From the NCBI RefSeq assembly GCF_002866925.1, contig NZ_PKUQ01000011.1, positions 1 through 64,000 on the forward strand: 64,000 nt of DNA, written 5' to 3'. Both the position numbers and the translations under genes were made by a program. Under the pieces are notes generated by a model. It saw only the letters and a program-made list of their open reading frames with translations, was not told where the DNA came from and did no database searches. This DNA comes from Cohaesibacter celericrescens. GTDB taxonomy: Bacteria; Pseudomonadota; Alphaproteobacteria; Rhizobiales; Cohaesibacteraceae. Below are positions 54,875 through 63,535 of the stretch, in pieces. Numbering within the stretch: the first letter of the stretch is position 1; each line of letters starts with the position of its first letter.

Positions 54875-55624
54875 TTAAAGCACACCGGCTTCGTTTTTGA
54901 GTTTATCGACCAGCTCGGCCACGGTCTCAACCTTGATGCCGGCTTTACGCGCAGCGGGTTCTGCGGTTGAAAGCACCTCAAGACGCGGCGCGATATCCAG
55001 GCCGTAATCCGCTGCTTCTTTGGTGTCGAGTGGTTTTTTCTTGGCTTTCATGATGTTGGGCAGTGATGCATACCGTGGCTCATTGAGGCGTAGATCAGCG
55101 GTCATGACCGCTGGCAATGTCACTTTAATAGTCTGTGAACCGCCGTCGATCTCACGAGTGATGGTTGCTTCGTCACCTTCGACTTCTATTTTTGAGGCGA
55201 AAGCAGCCTGTGGCCAGCCCAGAAGAGCGGCAAGCATTTGACCGGTCTGGTTGCTGTCGTCATCAATGGCCTGCTTGCCAACAATCACCAGCCCTGGCTG
55301 TTCTTCATCAACCACAGCTTTGAGCAGCTTGGCGACGCCGAGAGGCTCTACCGTTTCATCGGTTTTGATCAGCAGCGCACGGTCTGCGCCCATGGCCAAG
55401 CTGGTGCGAAGGGTTTCCTGTGCCTGCTGCGGGCCAATGGAGACCACAACGATCTCGGTGGCAATACCGGCTTCTTTCAGGCGAACCGCTTCTTCGACGG
55501 AAATTTCGTCAAACGGGTTCATGGACATTTTGACATTGGCCAGATCAACGCCTGATCCATCTGCTTTGACACGGATTTTGACGTTATAATCTACAACCCG
55601 TTTTACGGGTACGAGGATCTTCAT
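54875..55624 (-). CDS. etfB: Electron transfer flavoprotein subunit beta
   Basis: A 249-residue ETF beta subunit starting [20 protein letters not shown] at 55622-55624 with a GGGAGA ribosome site. [40 protein letters not shown] and the recognition-loop region [20 protein letters not shown] are diagnostic. The frame extends further upstream but those residues are not conserved. Confidence 0.97.
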   Translation of the reverse strand: MKILVPVKRVVDYNVKIRVKADGSGVDLANVKMSMNPFDEISVEEAVRLKEAGIATEIVVVSIGPQQAQETLRTSLAMGADRALLIKTDETVEPLGVAKLLKAVVDEEQPGLVIVGKQAIDDDSNQTGQMLAALLGWPQAAFASKIEVEGDEATITREIDGGSQTIKVTLPAVMTADLRLNEPRYASLPNIMKAKKKPLDTKEAADYGLDIAPRLEVLSTAEPAARKAGIKVETVAELVDKLKNEAGVL

Positions 55625-55858
55625 GGATTGTGTCTCCCATGTGAACCAATTGATTGGTTCCATCGTAATTTCAAATGCACAGCCCTATGGGCCCTTTGGC
55701 TGAATGAGAGTGTTCTCTTTGTACGTCACAATCAGCTTTAGGCGCCCGGCGAGCGTCGTTGGTCGAGGTGGACGGTAATGGGCTGACGAAGGGCTGTCAA
55801 CAATCCCGAAGTCGGAGATCCATGACTTTCGGTTATGATGACGTTACGTATACGGAAT

Positions 55859-56542
55859 TTATCCGCCGCGCTGGAAAAGAGGCACTGATCGCCGTTTCAT
55901 AAAGGGAATAAGCAGCGCGCCGGTCAAGGCTCCCCCGACATGGGCCCACCAAGCAACCGTATCGCCATCACTGGTCACAGAGTTGAATATTTGCAACAGG
56001 ATCCATGCGCCCAGACAATACATGGCGGGAATGGGCAAAGGGATGCGGCCAAGGAACAGAACCCAGACCCGAACGTCTGGATGCAAAAGCAAATAGGCAG
56101 CGATAATCCCCGCCATTGCGCCCGAGGCGCCAACCAAAGGCACGGGAGAGCCCCAATTTGCAAGCATGTGCACCAGAGCGGCCCCCATCGCACAAAGGCA
56201 ATAGAACAGCAAATACCGGAAATGGCCCATGGCGTCTTCTATATTGTCGCCAAAAACCCAAAGGAAAGCCATGTTGCCGATAAGGTGCATCCAGTCGGCA
56301 TGCAGGAATGCATAGGAAATGGGTGCTGTGAGCAGGATGGGGTCAGAGATCGCAATTGCACCGGCATTTGAATATTGGTCTGGAATGAGGCCAAAGGCGA
56401 TGGCATAATCCTGAAGCACCAAGCCTCCCGCTCCGGACTCTGTGATCAGGAAAATGATGACATTGAGCACGATGAGACTGATTGTCACATACTGCCAGCG
56501 CACATGAACAAGCTTGTTCTTGTCATGTAGAGGGATGAACAT
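55859..56542 (-). CDS. Rhomboid family intramembrane serine protease
   Basis: A 227-residue protein with six membrane segments. The catalytic serine is S140 in LVGASGAMAG and the histidine H201 in WWAHVGGALTG; HLIGNMAFLWVFGDNIEDAM is the L1-region motif. Substrates are unknown. It sits between etfB and the cobalamin adenosyltransferase gene on the same strand, a grouping seen in many Rhizobiales. Confidence 0.93.
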   Translation of the reverse strand: MFIPLHDKNKLVHVRWQYVTISLIVLNVIIFLITESGAGGLVLQDYAIAFGLIPDQYSNAGAIAISDPILLTAPISYAFLHADWMHLIGNMAFLWVFGDNIEDAMGHFRYLLFYCLCAMGAALVHMLANWGSPVPLVGASGAMAGIIAAYLLLHPDVRVWVLFLGRIPLPIPAMYCLGAWILLQIFNSVTSDGDTVAWWAHVGGALTGALLIPFMKRRSVPLFQRGG

Positions 56543-56669
56543 GGAGCAACCTTTCCCATCGTGGAACGTTGTGAGCGACTGTCGGGCTTAATCGGGTGAC
56601 TGTCCAGAGCCGTATGGACTTATGATCAGTGCCAAAAGTCATGGGCATGGACAGCTTGTCAGTCTCGAT

Positions 56670-57248
56670 TTACCGATTTTGACCGGGTACCCACAGCACG
56701 TCTTTTTCCCCTTTGCCATTGGTCCAACGGGCCGCAACAAAGAAGAAATCGGACAAGCGATTCATATATTGGATGCATTGCGGGGATACGACTTCGCTGT
56801 CGGTCGCTGCCAGCGCCGTGATCAGACGTTCGGCCCGACGCGAAATGGTGCGAGACAAATGCAAATAGGCTGAAGCGGGGGATCCTCCGGGCAGAACAAA
56901 ACTTTTAAGGGGCTCCAGATCGGCATTCAGGAGATCAATCTGGGTTTCCAACCGGTCCACTTGTTCGCTGGTCATCCGCAGGGGTTCATAGGGTAATTCT
57001 TCGCCCGTATCAGGGGTGCAAAGATCCGCGCCCAAATCGAACAGGTCATTTTGGATCTGTGCCAACATGGCATCCAGTTGGGCAAAGTCCGGCGTATGCA
57101 AACGGGCAAGGCCCACTGTGGCGTTGGTTTCATCCACTGTGCCATAGGCTTCCACACGTAAGTCATGTTTGACGCGGCGTTCGCCGCTTCCCAACATGGT
57201 GGTGCCTTTGTCGCCAGTGCGTGTATAGATTTTGTTGAGGCGAACCAT
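56670..57248 (-). CDS. Cob(I)yrinic acid a,c-diamide adenosyltransferase, PduO type
   Basis: A 192-residue ATP:corrinoid adenosyltransferase. The N-terminal ATP motif reads KIYTRTGDKGTTMLGSGERR, followed by EAYGTVDETNATVGLA, and FVLPGGSPASAYLHLSRTIS with RRAERLI near the C-terminus. The start at 57246-57248 is MVRLNKIY. Adenosylcobalamin is needed by ethylmalonyl-CoA and methylmalonyl-CoA mutases, so it fits the pathway carried by Ccr and Mcd here. Confidence 0.94.
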   Translation of the reverse strand: MVRLNKIYTRTGDKGTTMLGSGERRVKHDLRVEAYGTVDETNATVGLARLHTPDFAQLDAMLAQIQNDLFDLGADLCTPDTGEELPYEPLRMTSEQVDRLETQIDLLNADLEPLKSFVLPGGSPASAYLHLSRTISRRAERLITALAATDSEVVSPQCIQYMNRLSDFFFVAARWTNGKGEKDVLWVPGQNR

Positions 57249-57283
57249 GAGTCGGAGTTTCCTGCTGTTTGATGGAGGCATAA

Positions 57284-57314
57284 AAAAAGTGCGACTGAAT
57301 TCAGGCGCACTTTA
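57284..57314 (-). terminator. Terminator downstream of the PagL-like gene
   Basis: AAAGTGCG and CGCACTTT arms enclose a perfect inner palindrome CTGAATTCAG. Read on the minus strand a T7 tract follows. Confidence 0.85.
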
Positions 57315-57378
57315 AACAGATTTGTTACCAATGGAAATTGCGTCCTTAGGCATGGGAGCAATTATTAAGGTGTCTGGA

Positions 57379-57954
57379 TCAGAATTTGTAACCGACGCGG
57401 CCACCAACATTGGTCAGACCATGATTCCATGTGCCCAGACCGGCGTTGGACATATGCTCAACGGTGACCATGAAACGGAAGCGGTCATAGTCAAAACCGA
57501 GGGATGCGGTCTCGCGGAACAGGGCGCGTGTTCCCAGCGGTTCGCGTTTGGGATCGACATCATTGAGCTTGCCGTTATGCACCATGCCGCCAAAGCTGGT
57601 TTCGAAAAAGACGGGACCAAAAATCGGGAATAACCAGCTGGCACCTGCATAGGCGTAGGAGGTGTTCCCTTCGGTATTCACGGATACGCCGATGTGAGGG
57701 CTTGGAGCCAGAATGCGGTTCCAGAAGGAAGGCTCTTCGGCTAGGCCACCAAACGGTTGAAACAGCACTTCAGCTTGAATATCCACATTGCCTTTTTCGC
57801 GGCGCTCAACGTCGTGGGCCATAACACCCATGCGAAGCTCGCTTAGAAAGCTTGTTCCTGTGTCAGACAAATAGCCGTTGTTATAGTCAGCAGCAAACGC
57901 TGTACTGCAAGACAATGCAACGACAAGACTGCAAATCGAAAATGTGGTTTTCAT
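57379..57954 (-). CDS. PagL-like outer-membrane beta-barrel (acyloxyacyl hydrolase family)
   Basis: A 191-residue protein with a signal peptide (MKTTFSICSLVVALSCSTAF, cleavage after AFA), alternating beta-strand pattern and a C-terminal phenylalanine, as expected for an outer-membrane barrel. The motif VEHMSNAGLG holds H167 and S169, aligning with the His-Ser pair of lipid A 3-O-deacylase PagL. The position twelve after the serine, glutamate in Pseudomonas PagL, is T181. Deacylase activity is therefore uncertain. A GTG start at 57972 is possible. Confidence 0.75.
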   Translation of the reverse strand: MKTTFSICSLVVALSCSTAFAADYNNGYLSDTGTSFLSELRMGVMAHDVERREKGNVDIQAEVLFQPFGGLAEEPSFWNRILAPSPHIGVSVNTEGNTSYAYAGASWLFPIFGPVFFETSFGGMVHNGKLNDVDPKREPLGTRALFRETASLGFDYDRFRFMVTVEHMSNAGLGTWNHGLTNVGGRVGYKF

Positions 57955-58086
57955 ATGAATATCCGTGCGCACCTAAATTACCCGCTGCAAACCTAGCTGA
58001 ATTGCTGACAATATTCCACCGGAAAAGCCGTCCATTTTAGCATTGTACCACAAGCGTGCTGTTTTGATCACGGTAGGCAACGCGTA

Positions 58087-58275
58087 TTACCCCATGAAAT
58101 AGAGGCTTGCCATTACCAGAATGATCGCGACAAGTTGCAGAATTATCCGCCAGCGCATCAAAGATTGCGAACGACTGGGGGAGCCGCCACGCAGCATATT
58201 GTAAAGGCCAAGGGCCAAAATGATCACCACTGCAACAAGAGCAATAGGAACCAAGGCGGGGAGGATCGCTGTCAT
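58087..58275 (-). CDS. Twin-transmembrane HIG1-domain-like small protein
   Basis: A 62-residue protein with two membrane segments (about residues 5-26 and 43-61) joined by a basic loop (RGGSPSRSQSLMRWRII). The loop and its RxxQxxMRWR-like pattern resemble bacterial HIG1 proteins linked to cytochrome oxidase. It commonly neighbours the adenosyltransferase gene in Rhizobiales. The start could instead be six codons upstream at 58293. Confidence 0.8.
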   Translation of the reverse strand: MTAILPALVPIALVAVVIILALGLYNMLRGGSPSRSQSLMRWRIILQLVAIILVMASLYFMG

Positions 58276-58446
58276 GGAGTATTCTGCTTTCATTATTGGG
58301 TCGCTGTCACATAGATCACACCCTAACAGCAATGGGGTATAGGCGAAAAGCCATATGGGAGATGAACTTTTGTCGTGCAAGACCCAACGAAGCCTCTAAG
58401 CAGCTGCAGCAACAGCAATAGTGGCCTTGCTCCTTGGGTGGTGGTG

Positions 58447-59277
58447 TCAGTCACCTGATTTACGCAGCAAGGAATCCAGGGGGGTGACGGGTAATATTCG
58501 CTTGAGAAATGCCATCAAATGGGTGGGAAATGTAACGGGATAACGGGCCTTTGCCTGTTTTGCATCAAGCGCTTTGATCAGTTTATTCAACACCGCTTCT
58601 GGCGGTAGTTCAAAGCGGTCAGGCTTGTCTGATTCCATCTTGGACAGGCGGTTCTGGTAGCGATCTTGAAAAAAGCTGTGTTCGGTATTGATGTGTTTAA
58701 GAAATTTTTTGCGTGCAGTTTTGCGAAAATCACTGGTAATCGGCCCCGGTTCGATCAGGCTGACATTTATATTGCTGCCATGCAGCTCCAAGCGCAACGT
58801 ATCGGTTAATCCTTCCAACGCGTATTTTGATGCGACATAAGCCCCGCGGAACGCCAAGGGAATGATGCCCAGCACGGAAGAGCATTGCACGATCCGGCCA
58901 TGGCCCTGTGCGCGCATCACCGGGATGATCTGTCGGGTTAGCTCATGCCAGCCGAAAAAATTGGCTTCGAATTGTGCGCGCAGAATGTCGGTGGGTAAGT
59001 CTTCAACCGCACCGGGTTGGCCATAGGCCCCGTTGTTGAAGAGCGCATCCAATTTGCCGCCGGTATGGTTGAGCACTGCCTCAACGCAGGCGGATATGGA
59101 TTGCTGGTCGGTATAGTCCAGATAAACTGCCGTCAGTCCGGCGCTGCGCAAGGATTCAAGGTCTTGCGGACTGCGGGCTGTGGCAAATACCAGCCACCCC
59201 ATCTCATGCAGGCGTAGGGCACAATGGCGACCAATGCCGGTCGAACAACCGGTAATAAGGATCGAACGCTGTGTCAT
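58447..59277 (-). CDS. Short-chain dehydrogenase/reductase, substrate unknown
   Basis: A 276-residue classical SDR. The nucleotide motif is TGCSTGIG, followed by NNGAYG, a catalytic serine in VQCSSVLG and YVASK. The C-terminus has a basic-hydrophobic stretch (HLMAFLKRILPVTPLDSLL) that may associate with membrane. The start at 59275-59277 follows GAGGACAGG. It is of the group often annotated as oxidoreductase with unknown substrate; a retinol or sterol-like SDR fold does not fix function. Confidence 0.85.
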   Translation of the reverse strand: MTQRSILITGCSTGIGRHCALRLHEMGWLVFATARSPQDLESLRSAGLTAVYLDYTDQQSISACVEAVLNHTGGKLDALFNNGAYGQPGAVEDLPTDILRAQFEANFFGWHELTRQIIPVMRAQGHGRIVQCSSVLGIIPLAFRGAYVASKYALEGLTDTLRLELHGSNINVSLIEPGPITSDFRKTARKKFLKHINTEHSFFQDRYQNRLSKMESDKPDRFELPPEAVLNKLIKALDAKQAKARYPVTFPTHLMAFLKRILPVTPLDSLLRKSGD

Positions 59278-59332
59278 GACCTGTCCTCTGATATTTATTG
59301 TTCGGTTTGATTTAGCAGACACAACAAAAAAG

Positions 59333-59367
59333 AAAAGGGCGGTCCACGCAGAGCCGCCCTTTTTTTC
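59333..59367 (-). terminator. Terminator of the methylsuccinyl-CoA dehydrogenase gene
   Basis: AAAAGGGCGG and CCGCCCTTTT form a 10-base-pair stem with an 11-base loop. On the minus strand the tail is TTTTCTTTTTT. Confidence 0.88.
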
Positions 59368-59411
59368 GATGTGGATTTAATTAATTGCACGTCTTTGAGC
59401 CGCGCGGCTGG

Positions 59412-61091
59412 CTATTTGTCCAGCAAACGTCGTGCGATGACCTGCGCCTGAATTTCGCCCGCGCCTTCAAAGATATTGAGGATACGTGCGTCACACAGCA
59501 CCCGAGAGATGGGATATTCCAGCGCAAAGCCGTTGCCGCCATGAATTTGCAAGGAATTATCAGCTGCGGCCCAAGCGATCCGAGCACCCAAAAGCTTGGC
59601 CATGCCTGCTTCCAGATCGCAGCGTTTGTCGTGGTCTTTTTGGCGGGCCGAGAAATAGCTGAGCTGACGGGCGATCATGATCTCGACGGCCATCATCGCA
59701 AGCTTGTCGATGACGCGCGGGAAGTTGATCAAGGACTTGCCAAACTGCACGCGGTCCTGCGCATAGCGCAAACCAAGGTCAAGAGCGCTCTGGGCAACGC
59801 CGATGGCGCGGGCCGCGGTTTGAATGCGGGCGCTTTCAAAGGTCTGCATCAATTGTTTGAAGCCTTGCCCTTCGACGCCGCCAAGCAGGTTTTCTTTTTT
59901 GACCGCAAAATTGTCGAAAGACATTTCATATTCTTTCATACCGCGATAGCCGAGCACTTCAATTTCACCGCCGTCCATTCCCTCTGCGGGGAACGGGGTG
60001 GCGTCATCCCCGCGTGGTTTTTCGGCCAACAACATGGAAAGGCCTTTGTATCCGGGCTCATTTGGATTGGTGCGGACCATCAGTGTCATGACATCGGCAC
60101 GGACAGGATGGGTGATCCATGTTTTGTTGCCGGTCACCTTGTAGGAAGCGCCATCAAGTACAGCGCGGGTTTTAAGGCTGGCAAGGTCCGAGCCGGTGTT
60201 TGGTTCGGTAAAGACTGCCGTGGGCAGTATTTCGCCGGATGCGATGCGTGGTAGCCAGTGTTCTTTTTGTTCTTGGGTGCCGCCGCAAATGATCAATTCA
60301 GCGGCAATCTCGGAACGGGTGCCCAGAGAACCGACGCCGATATAGGCGCGGGATAATTCTTCCGACACCACGCACATGGCTTCTTTGCCCAAGCCCATGC
60401 CGCCAAACTCTTCAGGGATGGTTAGGCCAAAGACGCCCATCTCTGCCATTTTGTCGACAACATCCATCGGGATATATTCGTTTTTGAGATGCCATTCATG
60501 TGCATGGGGGCTGACTTCTGCTTCGGCAAAGCGGCGCATCTCATCGCGGAAGGCTTCCATCGTTTCATCCAACCCTGCATCTCCAAAAGACGCGGTGCCC
60601 TCAGCCGCTTCCATCAAGGCGACGAGGCGGGTGCGGATGGCGGGCGTGTTGCCTTGGTCTATTAGATCTGTCACCGTCTGGGTGTAGGCGGTTTTGATGG
60701 CTGAGGCGGGTATGCCAAAATCGGACAGGCGGATGATTTCGCCTTGGTTCATGGGAATGCCGCCGAAGATCTGCGCCAGATATTCCGAGAAGGCTATGCG
60801 GGTGATCAGGCTTTCCATCTCGCCATAGCGGCCTTCGCTCTGCATCGTCTTTGCGTGGCCGCGCATTTCTTTGAGCGCTTCTACATATGTGGCGACCCAC
60901 GCTAGCCCGTGAGTGGCGCGCTGTTCTGCCTCGATTTTCTCAGATTTGATGCGGCCATCAACAACGACCTTGGCGCGGACCGATTCAATAAGGACGCTGA
61001 GTAAGTCTTGAACCGAGGTTACGGCGGTATCCATATCCGCAAATAGTGTTTTCGGTGCTTGGATGATTTCTGTTGGAATGGTCAGCGACAT
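59412..61091 (-). CDS. mcd: (2S)-methylsuccinyl-CoA dehydrogenase
   Basis: A 559-residue acyl-CoA dehydrogenase with an extra N-terminal domain of about 160 residues, the distinctive build of Mcd, which oxidises methylsuccinyl-CoA to mesaconyl-CoA in the ethylmalonyl-CoA pathway. Dehydrogenase motifs are FTEPNTGSDLASLKTRAV, the flavin-region KTWITHPVRADVMTLMV, DRVQFGKSLINFPRV and the active-site area ILNIFEGAGEIQAQVIARRL. The start at 61089-61091 follows GAGGAGGAAG. Crotonyl-CoA carboxylase/reductase is encoded 2.4 kb upstream on the same strand. Confidence 0.93.
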   Translation of the reverse strand: MSLTIPTEIIQAPKTLFADMDTAVTSVQDLLSVLIESVRAKVVVDGRIKSEKIEAEQRATHGLAWVATYVEALKEMRGHAKTMQSEGRYGEMESLITRIAFSEYLAQIFGGIPMNQGEIIRLSDFGIPASAIKTAYTQTVTDLIDQGNTPAIRTRLVALMEAAEGTASFGDAGLDETMEAFRDEMRRFAEAEVSPHAHEWHLKNEYIPMDVVDKMAEMGVFGLTIPEEFGGMGLGKEAMCVVSEELSRAYIGVGSLGTRSEIAAELIICGGTQEQKEHWLPRIASGEILPTAVFTEPNTGSDLASLKTRAVLDGASYKVTGNKTWITHPVRADVMTLMVRTNPNEPGYKGLSMLLAEKPRGDDATPFPAEGMDGGEIEVLGYRGMKEYEMSFDNFAVKKENLLGGVEGQGFKQLMQTFESARIQTAARAIGVAQSALDLGLRYAQDRVQFGKSLINFPRVIDKLAMMAVEIMIARQLSYFSARQKDHDKRCDLEAGMAKLLGARIAWAAADNSLQIHGGNGFALEYPISRVLCDARILNIFEGAGEIQAQVIARRLLDK

Positions 61092-61418
61092 GGATCTTCC
61101 TCCTCTTCCACTTGACGGTTTACAGATGTGTTTGTTTGGGCATGATTTTGGTTTCACGCCTTCTCAGAGCCAGATCTGGACCGTCGAAAATCCGATTTCA
61201 ACACACATCAAAGGCACGATTGCAGGCACGGGTCCTCTTGCCTGTGGTGTCGTGCTGCTACGCCGGAGTCTGATGACTTGCGCCTGTGATGGTTGTGCTA
61301 TGTTGCAGTGCACAGTGAGGCCCTTGGCCCTATTTTGCAATAAGCCAATGGATTAAGTCGAGCACTTGCTGCGCTGCATCATTTTATTTTTGATGCGTAT
61401 GACATCGGAGAGCATGCT
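61092..61418. other. Intergenic region upstream of mcd
   Basis: About 330 bases with no gene that I can support. It contains TGCAGTGCACAGTG near 61304-61317 and otherwise no clear -35/-10 pair on the minus strand. The short plus-strand frames look random. Confidence 0.4.
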
Positions 61419-62318
61419 TTAGGTGCGGGTTTTGCTGTGGCTTGCACGGCTGGCAATAATCACGCCGGTTGCGGTGATGGCGATGCCGACAATCTGCGAG
61501 AGTGTGATCGGTTCGTTGAACAGGAGGTATGAGATAACAGCGGTGACTGCTGGTATCATGTAAAACAGGGCCGCGATGTTGGAGACTGCGCCAAATTCAA
61601 TCAGCCAGAGCAGCAGGAAGATGGCGCCAATGGAAAGGACCAACACCAACCACGCAAGGGCAAATAAGAATTCGGATGTCCATTCAATGGTTTGAGTTTC
61701 TGTCAATAGGCTGAGGCCACCGCATAGCAATGTTGCCGCACAATATTGCCAAACCGTGGCAGCACGCATATCCAGATTTGATGCGAAGCGCTTTTGGTAG
61801 ATGGTTCCCAACGAGATTGTTATAACCGCGCAAATGGCTGCCGCAATCTGAGTGGGGGTCACGGAAAAAGCGCCGCCCTGTAGACGTGGCAATAAAACAA
61901 GTGAAATGCCGATCAATCCCAATATAAAGCCGAAAATGTGGTTGCGGGTGATCGATTCTTTCAAAATGGCGCGTGCAAAAAAGGCGGTTAAAACAGGTTG
62001 GAACCCCATTACCAATGCCGCCAAACCGGCAGGCATGCCATCATCAATGGCCCAGAAAACACAGGCCAAATAGATACCGTGAATCATCAAGCCGCTGACA
62101 AAGGCATGGAACGCACTTTTGGGGTTTGGCCATCTGGCTTTGGCCAGCAGCGAAAAAGGTAAAAGCAATGCCAGCACGATGCCAAAGCGCAAGGTCAGAA
62201 AGGTCATGGGTTCTGAGTATGGAGCACCCATGCGCGCGCCGATAAAGCCGGTTGACCACAAAAGCACAAACAATGCAGGGACAAATTGTCCTATTGAGAC
62301 ACTGGATTTGGGAGACAT
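61419..62318 (-). CDS. EamA-family (DMT) transporter
   Basis: A 299-residue membrane protein with ten predicted segments and two EamA domains (FVPALFVLLWSTGFIGARMG, LVMGFQPVLTAFFARAILKE). The start at 62316-62318 follows AAAGG; a TTG ten codons upstream is less likely. This RhaT/YdcZ-like family exports metabolites; the substrate is not known. It lies between mcd and a divergent YihY gene. Confidence 0.87.
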   Translation of the reverse strand: MSPKSSVSIGQFVPALFVLLWSTGFIGARMGAPYSEPMTFLTLRFGIVLALLLPFSLLAKARWPNPKSAFHAFVSGLMIHGIYLACVFWAIDDGMPAGLAALVMGFQPVLTAFFARAILKESITRNHIFGFILGLIGISLVLLPRLQGGAFSVTPTQIAAAICAVITISLGTIYQKRFASNLDMRAATVWQYCAATLLCGGLSLLTETQTIEWTSEFLFALAWLVLVLSIGAIFLLLWLIEFGAVSNIAALFYMIPAVTAVISYLLFNEPITLSQIVGIAITATGVIIASRASHSKTRT

Positions 62319-62550
62319 CGTATGGCCTTTGGCACTTAAGGATGGCAAAGGCTCTGTCTATCGGGTGGCGCTTGTTCTGTCCATCACTTCATTGGGTTTC
62401 GTGATTATGTAAGCAAGACCAATCAAATGGTTTGCTCCAGGTGTCCGAGGTGTTGGTTGCTTTTTTACCATCTGGAGCTATATAGGGGGCGTAAATGCAA
62501 AGGCGCGTTTCGCCTTTTGGGTCTCGTATCTGGCGTCAGGTTGGCTGAGA

Positions 62551-63456
62551 ATGAACCTTCTTTGGGAATGGGTGATGATGCCGGTCCGTATCTTTTGGCG
62601 GTTTTCCGATAATCACGGGTTTGCATTGGCAAGCAACATCGCCTTTTCCATGCTGCTTTCGATTTTTCCTTTTTTGCTGCTGGTCACCGGCATCACCGTT
62701 TGGGCCGGTGGTGAGGCTCTGGGTCGATATCTGCAGGATTTGATTAGCCTGCTATTGCCGGATGCGATTGCGGGTATCCTGCAGCCGGATGTGGATGCGG
62801 TGATTGCACAAAGCACGGGGAGCTTGTTGTCGCTGACGGCGGTAATCTTCTTGGTCACTTTGACTTCGATGGTAGAGAGTCTGCGTGAGGGGCTCAATCG
62901 TGCCTATGGTTATTATGAACGCCGTTCCATTTTGTCGCGTCGCGCGATGGGGCTATTGGGTGTTCTGGGGGCCTGTATCGTGATGATTGCGGTGGCTGCC
63001 GGATTGTTTGCGGCTCCGATTGCCTGGAGGCTTGCAAGTCCGCATTTGCCCTGGCTCGATGATTTTAAAGTCACGTTCGACCTTGTGCGGTTTGGTATTG
63101 CTTTGCCAATATTGACCGTATTCTTGGTCGCTAGCCATCGCTGGTTGCCTGTGCGGGCGATTGACTGGGCCGATATTTGGCCCGGCGTGGCCTCGACCTT
63201 GGTGCTGTGGTGGGCCGTGGCCGAGGGATATTCTTATTATCTCTCTCATTTTGCTCAATATGCGCGGGTTTATGCCGGGCTGGCTGGTGTCGTTGCAACA
63301 CTGATTTTCCTACAAATTATCTCGATGATTTTTCTCTATGGGGCCGAGGTGAATGCGTGGCGTATTCGCTGGCGACGCATTGAGCAGAATAGAGTGAGCA
63401 AACAGGATCTGGAGCGGCCAAAGCCGGTGTCTGAAGTCTCGGCGGACGAGGAATAG
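62551..63456 (+). CDS. YihY/virulence factor BrkB family membrane protein
   Basis: A 301-residue protein with six membrane segments. SNIAFSMLLSIFPFLLLVTG near the N-terminus, LTSMVESLREGLNRAYGYYE, and ARVYAGLAGVVATLIFLQII with LYGAEVNAW near the C-terminus are YihY/UPF0761 features. Function is not established despite the historical ribonuclease BN label. Its downstream terminator is shared with ccr. Confidence 0.92.
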   Translation: MNLLWEWVMMPVRIFWRFSDNHGFALASNIAFSMLLSIFPFLLLVTGITVWAGGEALGRYLQDLISLLLPDAIAGILQPDVDAVIAQSTGSLLSLTAVIFLVTLTSMVESLREGLNRAYGYYERRSILSRRAMGLLGVLGACIVMIAVAAGLFAAPIAWRLASPHLPWLDDFKVTFDLVRFGIALPILTVFLVASHRWLPVRAIDWADIWPGVASTLVLWWAVAEGYSYYLSHFAQYARVYAGLAGVVATLIFLQIISMIFLYGAEVNAWRIRWRRIEQNRVSKQDLERPKPVSEVSADEE

Positions 63457-63480
63457 ATTTGCGATCTGTGGAAGAGTTTG

Positions 63481-63506
63481 AAAAGGCCGAACATATCCGG
63501 CCTTTT
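63481..63506. terminator. Bidirectional terminator between YihY gene and ccr
   Basis: AAAAGGCCG and CGGCCTTTT form a 9-base-pair stem with an 8-base loop, lying between two convergent genes. Confidence 0.88.
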
Positions 63507-63535
63507 GGTTGGTTAAGCGCGATGCAATGCCAACC

